From positions 1 through 13,669 of the forward strand of contig JAGDAM010000361.1 in assembly GCA_017959485.1 (NCBI GenBank): DNA of 13,669 nt. Direction: 5' to 3'. The number at the start of each line of letters is the position of its first letter. The first letter of the stretch is position 1. A program made the translations under genes and the position numbers. Under the pieces are notes generated by a model. It was not told the origin of the DNA, searched no databases, and saw only the letters and a list, made by a program, of their open reading frames with translations. This stretch comes from Clostridia bacterium. Its GTDB lineage: Bacteria > Bacillota_A > Clostridia > Oscillospirales > CAG-272. Shown piece after piece: positions 6,878 to 13,661 of this stretch.

Positions 6878-7885
6878 ATGCAGATCAACAGTTATTACAC
6901 TCCCGCGGAGCTTTTTCCAGGCAGCGAAAAATATCCCTTACTGAAAAAACGGCCCGGACTCGCGCGCCTGCGCGAATGCCCTGGAGGACACACCGTCTGG
7001 CTCTGGACCGACGACCCGTCCGACTTTCAGTTCGGCGGAAACAAGGTCAGATTTTACGAATATCTGATTCCCGAAATCCTGAAGGCGAAGCCCGACGTCC
7101 TGCTCACCTGCGGAAGTCTCTATTCCAACCATATACGCGTCAGCGCCGCCGTCGCGTCGCTGCTCGGACTCGAGTGTCGCATTCTCGTAACCGCCGACGA
7201 CCCCGGGCCGGAGTTTCTTGCCTCAAATCCCGAATGCAACGTGGCGCTCGCCCTGTCTCTCGGAGCCGAATTGCGCTTCGGAGGAAGTTTTGCCGCCCTC
7301 ATCAAGCTCGGCGAGTACGAACGCGAACTGAACGAATCGGGCAAAAAGGTCTTCACGGTGCCTAACGCCGGACACACCCCGTACGCAATCCGTGCCTACG
7401 CGTCGGTCGTCACCGAGGCGCTGATGGCAATGGACGGCTATTCGGTAAAGCCATCCCGCGTTTTTATGCCGATTTCCAGCGGGACTTCAACGTCGGGCGT
7501 GCTTACCGGCCTCGAACTGCTCTCGGGCATGGGCGTCGAGGCGCCCCCCGTCACCGCCTTCGCCGTCGGAACAAATCCGAGGCGGGCTCAGGCGGGAGTG
7601 CGCTCGCTAACCGCGGAAGCTGCGTCAATGCTCCCCGGAATGCCATCCTTCTCCCCCGCCCCCGACGTACGGGACTGCGGAAAGAACGATTACGGCCGGC
7701 CCGACCCGGAGCTTCTTTCGCTGCGCGGCGAAGTGCTGAAAAACGACGGGATCGCGCTCGACCCGACCTACAATATCAACGCCTTTTACGGTATGACGAA
7801 ATTCCTTGAAGCCGAATGCGGAGCGGAGGACGTGCTCTATATCTGCACCGGCGGAAACACCGCTATTCTGAATTATAACGAGTAA
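6878..7885 (+). CDS. PLP-dependent fold-type II enzyme (D-cysteine desulfhydrase / ACC deaminase family)
   Basis: The 335-residue protein resembles the tryptophan-synthase-beta-fold group that includes ACC deaminase and D-cysteine desulfhydrase. The FGGNKVRFYEYL motif gives Lys56 as the expected Schiff-base lysine for PLP. LTCGSLYSNHIRVSAAVAS matches the family cofactor/substrate loop (family form CGGIQSNHxRxTAA), SSGTSTSGVLTGL matches the phosphate-binding glycine/serine loop, and the C-terminus has LYICTGGNTAIL. Known members act on amino acids with D configuration or cyclopropane rings. Here it sits 4 bases after the adenylation gene, so it may make, interconvert or remove that enzyme's amino-acid substrate. 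The exact reaction cannot be read from sequence. No Shine-Dalgarno sequence is apparent, which suggests coupling to the upstream gene. Confidence 0.8.
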   Translation: MQINSYYTPAELFPGSEKYPLLKKRPGLARLRECPGGHTVWLWTDDPSDFQFGGNKVRFYEYLIPEILKAKPDVLLTCGSLYSNHIRVSAAVASLLGLECRILVTADDPGPEFLASNPECNVALALSLGAELRFGGSFAALIKLGEYERELNESGKKVFTVPNAGHTPYAIRAYASVVTEALMAMDGYSVKPSRVFMPISSGTSTSGVLTGLELLSGMGVEAPPVTAFAVGTNPRRAQAGVRSLTAEAASMLPGMPSFSPAPDVRDCGKNDYGRPDPELLSLRGEVLKNDGIALDPTYNINAFYGMTKFLEAECGAEDVLYICTGGNTAILNYNE

Positions 7886-7895
7886 ATACGAAAGC

Positions 7896-9638
7896 ATGGA
7901 ACAGTTATCACTTGCGCGCCTCTCCCGGCTTGCGGCCTCGGAGCCCGACGGACTCCCGACCGATAAGCTCGCCGTCATTGGCGACTGCGCGACTCAGCAT
8001 ATCTCCCGGGCAATACGCGGGACGGCAATCTCGCGCGGACTCGATCTGCGCGTTTTCGACGCCGACTACGATCAGATACTCGCGCAGACGGCGGATCCGT
8101 CGAGCGAGCTTTATGCCTTCGCCCCGACCCGGGTATTCATAATGACCTGCACCGAAAAGCTGTACGAAAGATTCGTGTCGGTACCGGTTTCCGACCGCGC
8201 CTCCTTTGCCGAAAAGGAATTCGCGTGGATAAAGGCGAGGTGGTCGGATCTCGCGGGAAAGACCGGAGCCGTAATACAGGCGCTCTTCACCGAATACGAC
8301 GACGGGATCACGGGCAGTTTCGCCTCCCGCACGAAATGCTCTTTCATAACACAGCTCCGCCGGCTGAATCTGATGATAGGCGAGGAAGCCGAGAAAGCAG
8401 GTTCGGTATACACCGTCGACTTCCAGCCCGCGGCGTCGGCTATGGGAGCCGGGTTCTTTTCAAGCAGGATGTACGCCGCGGCCAAGCTTCCCTTTTCGAA
8501 CGACGGAGTCGTCAAGATCGCGTCCGCCGTCTGCGACGTCATCTTCGCGCTCCGCGGGAAGACGACGAAATGCGTTATCCTCGACCTTGACAACACCCTC
8601 TGGGGCGGGGTCGTCGGAGACGACGGAACCGAAGGAATCCAGATCGGCGACCTCGGCACCGGACACGCCTTCTCGGCCTTCCAGGTCTGGCTGCGCGAAC
8701 TGCGCCGCCGCGGAGTCATCCTCTGCGTCTGCTCGAAAAACGACGAGGACAAGGCCAAAGATCCGTTTATCAATCATCCGGACATGGTGCTCCAGCTCGA
8801 CGATTTCGCGATGTTCGTCGCCAACTGGGAACCGAAGCCGGAAAATATCCGCCGTATTCAGAAGGTGCTCAACATCGGTTTCGACAGCATGGTCTTTATC
8901 GACGACAACCCGTTTGAGCGCGAATCGGTGCGCCGGCTCCTGCCCGGAGTCACCGTGCCAGAGCTGCCCGAGGATCCGGCTGAGTACGTAGATTTTCTTC
9001 GCGGCGAAGGACTCTTCGAAACCGTCTCGCGTTCCGCCGAGGACGCCGGACGCACCGAGATGTACCGGGCCGAGGCGGGCCGCGCCGCGCTTGCCGAGTC
9101 GGCCGCGTCATTCGACGACTATCTGCGCAGTCTCGGGATGCGCGCCGTCTGCGCCCCATTCGCTCCGTTCTGGTTCCCGCGCATCGCTCAGCTGTCGCAG
9201 CGCTCTAACCAGTTCAATCTGCGCACGGTACGCTACACCGAGGCGGAAATCGCCCGCGCGGCATCCGACCCCGACTGCCTGACTCTTTATTTCACCCTCT
9301 CCGACTCCTTCGGCGACAGCGGACTCATCAGCGCGGTCATTATGCGAAAAACCGCCCCCGACGTCCTTTTTATCGACACCTGGATCATGAGCTGCCGCGT
9401 ACTCAAGCGCACTATGGAGGAGTTCATAATCAACAGCGTAGTCGCCGCGGCCCGCGAAAAAGGATATAAAAAAGTCATCGGAGAATACCTCAAAACCCCA
9501 AAGAACTCAATGGTGGAACACATCTATGAAAAGATGGGCTTCCGCCCGACCGGAAACGGCAGATTCGAGGCGGACACCGCTTCCTTTGTCCCGCTTCCCA
9601 CATTCATCTCACGCGCGGACAGCACGTCCGCCTGCTGA
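7896..9638 (+). CDS. FkbH-like HAD-IIIC family protein (putative glyceryl-ACP synthase)
   Basis: FkbH-type enzymes take 1,3-bisphosphoglycerate, dephosphorylate it and leave a glyceryl thioester on a carrier protein. The 580-residue protein has the three-part layout of the family. An N-terminal SGNH-like region contains VIGDCATQHI, with Cys31 at the position where SGNH hydrolases have Ser. A HAD domain carries LDLDNTLWGGVVGDDG (Asp230 and Asp232), VCSKND at 278-283, ANWEPKPENI and FIDDN (Asp336/Asp337). A C-terminal acetyltransferase-like region includes QRSNQFNLRTVRY, a family hallmark, and DSFGDSGLIS. Its placement just before carrier 2 and MBOAT 2 supports loading of that carrier. Related HAD-IIIC proteins can handle other C3 units, so glycerate is the leading but unproven substrate. 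Confidence 0.85.
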   Translation: MEQLSLARLSRLAASEPDGLPTDKLAVIGDCATQHISRAIRGTAISRGLDLRVFDADYDQILAQTADPSSELYAFAPTRVFIMTCTEKLYERFVSVPVSDRASFAEKEFAWIKARWSDLAGKTGAVIQALFTEYDDGITGSFASRTKCSFITQLRRLNLMIGEEAEKAGSVYTVDFQPAASAMGAGFFSSRMYAAAKLPFSNDGVVKIASAVCDVIFALRGKTTKCVILDLDNTLWGGVVGDDGTEGIQIGDLGTGHAFSAFQVWLRELRRRGVILCVCSKNDEDKAKDPFINHPDMVLQLDDFAMFVANWEPKPENIRRIQKVLNIGFDSMVFIDDNPFERESVRRLLPGVTVPELPEDPAEYVDFLRGEGLFETVSRSAEDAGRTEMYRAEAGRAALAESAASFDDYLRSLGMRAVCAPFAPFWFPRIAQLSQRSNQFNLRTVRYTEAEIARAASDPDCLTLYFTLSDSFGDSGLISAVIMRKTAPDVLFIDTWIMSCRVLKRTMEEFIINSVVAAAREKGYKKVIGEYLKTPKNSMVEHIYEKMGFRPTGNGRFEADTASFVPLPTFISRADSTSAC

Positions 9639-9668
9639 ACGGCACTCTCTCCTGAAAGGAAAACGACA

Positions 9669-9923
9669 ATGGCAAAGTCTTATACACACGCAGAAATTAT
9701 CGAAAAACTGAACGAAATCTTTTCCTTCGTCCTTGACGACGAGGTATCGCTCACTCCCGAAACAACCGCGGCCGACGTCGACGGCTGGGATTCTCTGTCT
9801 CACATTACGCTCATAGGCGAGATCGAAGACGCTTTCGGATTCAGATTTCTTATGAAAGAAGTCGTCGGAATGAAAAACGTCGGAGAAATGATCGACATAA
9901 TATCCGCGCGCGCGACAAAATAA
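9669..9923 (+). CDS. Acyl carrier protein 2
   Basis: This 84-residue carrier protein has the phosphopantetheine attachment site at Ser42 in DGWDSLSHITLIGEIED. The DSLSHI motif and the GWDSL context resemble stand-alone carriers found beside FkbH-type enzymes and differ from the DSFD motif of carrier 1. The start is supported by AAAGGA about 8 bases upstream of the ATG. It sits between the FkbH-like gene and the AlgI-like MBOAT 2 gene, which suggests that it carries the FkbH product to that acyltransferase. Its low similarity to carrier 1 argues for two separate cargoes, although shared use cannot be excluded. Confidence 0.87.
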   Translation: MAKSYTHAEIIEKLNEIFSFVLDDEVSLTPETTAADVDGWDSLSHITLIGEIEDAFGFRFLMKEVVGMKNVGEMIDIISARATK

Positions 9924-9944
9924 AACGGGCAGGAGTCCCCGGAC

Positions 9945-11423
9945 ATGCTGTTTTCCACTTTATTTTTCATTTACGTGTTTCTCGCGGTTCTCGCCGCGGT
10001 GTATTTCATATTCGGAAGAAACGTAAAGGTACAGAATATAATCCTGACCGTCTTCTCCCTCTTTTTCTACGCCTTCGGGGAGCCGGTATACGTACTTCTG
10101 ATGATCGGACTCGTCGCCGTGAACTTTTTCTTCGGAAAGCTGTGCGCGGCGCCGGAGGACGCTCCCCCCGATAAAAAGAAAAAGCTTCTGCTCGCCGCCG
10201 CGGTCGCAATCGACCTCGGCGTGCTCGGGCTTTTCAAATACACGAATTTCTTTATTTCAAATTTAAACGCCGTCTTCTCGGTCGAAATACCCTTCATCAA
10301 CCTGACGATGCCCATCGGCATCAGCTTTTTCACCTTCCAGGCGATGTCCTACGTTATCGACACCTACCGCGGGGTGACGAAACCGCAGAAATCCTTCGTA
10401 AATCTTCTGCTCTACGTATCCTTCTTCCCGCAGCTGATCGCCGGCCCGATCGTCAGATATCAGGATATCGAGCTTCAGCTGCAGACCCGGGACCACTCGC
10501 TCAACCCCATCAACGACGGTATCTTCCGCTTTTCGCTCGGACTCGCGAAAAAGGTTCTGATCGCCGACAGCTGCGACAAGGTCGTAAGACTTTTGATCGG
10601 AGAGGATCCGAAGCTCGTGCTCGCCGGCTGGGCGGGAGTCGTCTTCTATTCGCTGCAGCTTTATTTCGATTTCTCGGGATACAGCGACATGGCTATCGGA
10701 CTCGGAAAGATATTCGGATTCGATTTCCCCGAGAACTTCAACTATCCCTTCGCCAGCAAAAGCGTTTCGGAATACTGGAGGCGCTGGCACATCTCGCTCG
10801 GCACCTGGTTCAAGGACTATCTTTTCTATCCGGTGCTCAACTCGAGCCCTCTCAAGAAGCTCTCGAAGTCCCTGATGAAAAAGAAAAAGAGAAACGCGGC
10901 GAGATACCTTCCGACCGTGCTTTCCCTCTTCGTCGTCTGGGCTGCCACCGGTCTGTGGCACGGAGCGAGCTGGAACTTCGTCCTCTGGGGAATATACTAC
11001 TATATCCTGCTGACCGTCGATATGCTCTGGCTCGACAAATTCAAAAAGAAGCTGAAAGGCCCGGCGGAAAGCGTTTTCTCGCACGGTCTGCTGATAATCG
11101 CGACCTTCTTCGGAATGGCGCTCTTCTACTTTGAAAAGAACACCTTCGCCAATCTCGGCATGCTTTTCGGGATCGGAGCGGAGGGTTTCACCGGTCACGA
11201 CGTCAACGCCGTGATAGCGAACAACGTCTGGCTTCTCCTGGCGGGAGCGGTACTGTCGGTCCCGACAATTCCCGCGATCTACAAAAAAATCCGCACGGCT
11301 CTCGGAATCGGAGCCGCCGGAGACCGGATTATCAAAACGGTATGCGCTCTCGGAATGTTCCTGCTCGCCACCGTTCGGATGGTGGGTCAGACCTACAGCC
11401 CGTTCATGTACTTCAGATTCTGA
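9945..11423 (+). CDS. MBOAT family O-acyltransferase 2 (AlgI-like)
   Basis: This is a 492-residue multi-pass membrane O-acyltransferase of the AlgI/PatA/DltB type. Canonical motifs are all present: MPIGISFFTFQAMSYVIDTY, FPQLIAGPIVRY, YFDFSGYSDMAIGLGKI (FDFSGYSD at 241-248), FPENFNYPF, EYWRRWHISLGTWFKDYLF with His282, and TGLWHGASWNFVLWG with the putative catalytic His339. It is closer to textbook AlgI than MBOAT 1. The ATG follows AGGAG at 9931-9935 with a 9-base spacing. It lies between carrier 2 and a DHHW protein, matching the common pairing of an MBOAT with an SGNH-like partner that finishes acyl transfer to an extracellular polysaccharide. The acceptor is not identifiable here. Confidence 0.92.
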   Translation: MLFSTLFFIYVFLAVLAAVYFIFGRNVKVQNIILTVFSLFFYAFGEPVYVLLMIGLVAVNFFFGKLCAAPEDAPPDKKKKLLLAAAVAIDLGVLGLFKYTNFFISNLNAVFSVEIPFINLTMPIGISFFTFQAMSYVIDTYRGVTKPQKSFVNLLLYVSFFPQLIAGPIVRYQDIELQLQTRDHSLNPINDGIFRFSLGLAKKVLIADSCDKVVRLLIGEDPKLVLAGWAGVVFYSLQLYFDFSGYSDMAIGLGKIFGFDFPENFNYPFASKSVSEYWRRWHISLGTWFKDYLFYPVLNSSPLKKLSKSLMKKKKRNAARYLPTVLSLFVVWAATGLWHGASWNFVLWGIYYYILLTVDMLWLDKFKKKLKGPAESVFSHGLLIIATFFGMALFYFEKNTFANLGMLFGIGAEGFTGHDVNAVIANNVWLLLAGAVLSVPTIPAIYKKIRTALGIGAAGDRIIKTVCALGMFLLATVRMVGQTYSPFMYFRF

Positions 11424-11438
11424 CGGGGGGACTATCGG

Positions 11439-13271
11439 ATGGACAACAATAACGGAAACAACAACAAATCCGGCGGCGCTCCCGACAGACGGAACGCTCC
11501 GAGGAGAAAGGCGTCGAAGCCGGGATACGCGATAAACCTCTGCTGCATTGTCGCGGCGGCCGCAGTCTTTTTCCTTCTGGCGGCCTGCAACCTCTTTCAG
11601 CCCGAACGCCCGACGGTGTCCGAAGCGGAAAACAGAGCTCTCAAAAAGATGCCGGAATTCTCCTTCTCCGCCCTCTTCGACGGGAGCTACTTCTCGGATC
11701 TTTCCGCCTTCGTCTCCGACACCTTCTGGCAGCGCGAGCGGCTGGTAGGCGTATCCAGAGTATTCGACCGTCTTCGCGGCGTCAGTTACGTCGTGGACGG
11801 AGTCGAATGGATAATCGACGACGGACGCGATCCCGAGGAAACGACCGAAGACGAGGAGACCGCCTATATCCCGGTCGTAACGTGGGACGACGATACCTCC
11901 GAACCCGATATCACGACTTCCGATCCGGAGATCATCACGAGCGACCAGACGGAGATCACCTCGACTCCTCCCGACGACACAGGAACCGGAACCGGCGAGG
12001 TCACGGGAGAACTTACCGGCGAGCAGACGACTCTGCCCGAGGTCACGACTCCCGAACCCTTTGAGGTCCGCGCGATAAAGCTGTCGATCGGTTCGATGGA
12101 AATAGTGGAGGGCGGCTCGGGACTGATCTCGGCGTCTCTCACCACCTCCGGCGAGGGCATTCCTCCTGCAATCGTATGGACGGTATCCGACACGAACGTG
12201 CTCTCGCTTACTTCAGACGGCTCGGGAAGCGCGAGCGTCTACGCCAAAAAAGCGGGACGCGCGACAGTCACCGCGTCCTGCGCCGGCCTTGTCGCCTCAT
12301 GTGAGATTACCGTCAAGGCGGACTCCGGATCGTCCCAGCAGCAGCCCGACGACGTCGAAGTCATCGCCTCCAACACCACCTATTTCGTCTATCAGAACGC
12401 GATCTATCCTACGGTCAGTCACGGTGACAGCACGCTCAAGGCCTGGGCGCAGTCATACGGAGGACTGGTCACCCAGTTTAAACGTCTCTTCCCCGATTCG
12501 CGGATCTCGATTATGATAGTTCCCGAGAGTTCCATGCTTCTCGATCCCGCCAAAGTTAAAAAGGCGGGAAGAAACCAGGGCGAAGAGATTGCCGTCATGG
12601 CGGCGAACCTCGATCAGACCGCGGTCAACTTCGTACAGATCTATCCCGAGCTTGCGGCTCACGCAGACGAGCATCTGTTCTTCAAATCCGACAACCACTG
12701 GTCGGGACTCGGGGCCTACTACGGCTATTCCGGATTTATGAAGTCGATAGGAGAAACTCCCTATCCGCTCTCGGCCTTCACCAAGAAGACGCTGACCGAA
12801 AACTTCAAGGGATATCTCGCCAACAAATTCAACAAGAACATATACGACGTTCTCGACGTATACGTCCCCGTGAAGACCGTCTCGACGAGGGTCACCTACG
12901 CGCCGGCCGACAAAATCGCCCCGACGACCTACTCGAAGGTCATCTGGGAGAGCCACAAGTCCTACATGGCGTTCCTGTCCGGAGACCGTCCGCTCATTCA
13001 GATCAACGTTCACGACAATCCTCAGGACAAAAACGTCCTTGTCATCAAGGATTCCTTCGGAGACGCCTTCGCTCCCTATCTGACCATGCACTACGGCAAC
13101 ATAACGGTAATTGACCCGAGAGAGTATTTCAAGAGTTTTGCCAAGACCCAGACCCTTCAGGTCGCTTTTAAGGATCAGCAATTCACCGACGTCATCTTCG
13201 TCGCGGACCTTTTGAAAAACCAGTCGAACTGGGTAAAGAACTTCCTTTATCCGCTGATAGGAGTCAACTGA
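11439..13271 (+). CDS. DHHW-family (AlgJ/AlgX-like) membrane-anchored protein with BIG2 insert
   Basis: The 610-residue protein has a short basic Asn/Lys-rich cytosolic tail, one membrane segment at about residues 29-50, then an extracellular DHHW/SGNH-like domain. The first part of the domain includes NLFQPERPTVSEAENR and DTFWQRERL. Residues about 127-210 are an acidic Thr/Pro/Asp/Glu-rich linker, and about 212-294 look like a bacterial Ig-like (BIG2) domain with IVWTVSDTNV and GRATVTASCAG. The SGNH-like region then resumes. Probable catalytic residues are Asp418 and His420 in SDNHWSGLGAYY (DNHW in place of DHHW) and Ser539 in VIKDSFGDAFAPYL, followed by TVIDPREYF. Proteins of this group partner MBOATs in polysaccharide O-acylation, and MBOAT 2 ends just 15 bases upstream. 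The BIG2 insert may bind cell wall or polymer. Confidence 0.85.
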   Translation: MDNNNGNNNKSGGAPDRRNAPRRKASKPGYAINLCCIVAAAAVFFLLAACNLFQPERPTVSEAENRALKKMPEFSFSALFDGSYFSDLSAFVSDTFWQRERLVGVSRVFDRLRGVSYVVDGVEWIIDDGRDPEETTEDEETAYIPVVTWDDDTSEPDITTSDPEIITSDQTEITSTPPDDTGTGTGEVTGELTGEQTTLPEVTTPEPFEVRAIKLSIGSMEIVEGGSGLISASLTTSGEGIPPAIVWTVSDTNVLSLTSDGSGSASVYAKKAGRATVTASCAGLVASCEITVKADSGSSQQQPDDVEVIASNTTYFVYQNAIYPTVSHGDSTLKAWAQSYGGLVTQFKRLFPDSRISIMIVPESSMLLDPAKVKKAGRNQGEEIAVMAANLDQTAVNFVQIYPELAAHADEHLFFKSDNHWSGLGAYYGYSGFMKSIGETPYPLSAFTKKTLTENFKGYLANKFNKNIYDVLDVYVPVKTVSTRVTYAPADKIAPTTYSKVIWESHKSYMAFLSGDRPLIQINVHDNPQDKNVLVIKDSFGDAFAPYLTMHYGNITVIDPREYFKSFAKTQTLQVAFKDQQFTDVIFVADLLKNQSNWVKNFLYPLIGVN

Positions 13272-13285
13272 CGGAGAAAAACCCC

Positions 13286-13322
13286 CGGCAATACCGCGCA
13301 AACCGAACCTGCGGTAACGCCG
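13286..13322. other. Interrupted stem-loop between the two DHHW genes
   Basis: CGGC at 13286-13289 pairs with GCCG at 13319-13322, and TACCGC at 13292-13297 pairs with GCGGTA at 13311-13316, leaving a 2x2 internal bulge and a 13-base loop. The plus strand has an A-run after it, so it is not a normal plus-strand terminator. On the minus strand the stem is followed by a G-run and five Ts, which is terminator-like, but no minus-strand gene is supported. It may affect relative expression of the two DHHW genes or be incidental. Confidence 0.3.
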
Positions 13323-13343
13323 AAAAAAGTCCCGGAGGGAAGC

Positions 13344-13661
13344 GTGAAAAAGAATAAAAAGAATACGCCCTCCGGGGACTTTCAGGATTCCGGGGGCAAA
13401 AGGCGGCGGGCGGTCGAGCTTGTCTGCCTGATAATCCCGGCGGTGATTCTCTTCTCTCTCGCGGTTCTGAATCTCTTCCAGCCCTCGCGTCCGACCGTTT
13501 CCGAAAAGGAAAACCGGACGCTGGCGTCCTTCCCGGAGTTTTCCTGGGAATCGCTCGCCGACGGATCCTTCTTCGCCGGAGTCTCGTCGTTTATCGGCGA
13601 CACCTTCTGGCAGCGCGAGAAGCTGATAGACCTGTCGCGCCTCCTGGACGTCGCGAGGTGA
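13344..13661 (+). CDS. Second DHHW-family protein, N-terminal part, ended by an in-frame TGA at the window edge
   Basis: A GTG start follows GGAGGG at 13334-13339. The 105-residue open frame has a basic tail, a membrane segment (about residues 25-43), then NLFQPSRPTVSEKENRTL and GDTFWQREKLIDLSRLLD. These align closely with the same region of the upstream 610-residue DHHW protein, so the two are tandem paralogues. The frame meets TGA at 13659-13661 where the paralogue has Gly in RGVSY. The bases after it (13662-13669) would still encode Val-Asn-Tyr in the same frame, matching Val-Ser-Tyr. This suggests a nonsense mutation or a base error rather than a natural short protein. The catalytic half would lie beyond the window. 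TGA is used as a normal stop by several neighbouring genes, so recoding is unlikely. Confidence 0.7.
   Translation: MKKNKKNTPSGDFQDSGGKRRRAVELVCLIIPAVILFSLAVLNLFQPSRPTVSEKENRTLASFPEFSWESLADGSFFAGVSSFIGDTFWQREKLIDLSRLLDVAR

Noticed and set aside
5713..6888. Minus-strand open frame (391 codons) opposite the adenylation enzyme
   Set aside because: It is a shadow of a gene with all expected core motifs; its translation shows no protein family.
10263..11198. Minus-strand open frame (311 codons) opposite MBOAT 2
   Set aside because: It is antisense to a clear AlgI-like gene, and its translation is charged with no membrane segments or motifs.
11880..12060. DNA tandem repeat array in the Thr/Asp/Pro linker region
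   Set aside because: The repetition is at the level of short amino-acid patterns; the DNA has no exact repeated unit of useful length.
13659..13661. TGA recoded as glycine
   Set aside because: The stop aligns with glycine in the paralogue, but at least five genes in the window end in TGA at natural positions, so a changed genetic code is not supported.
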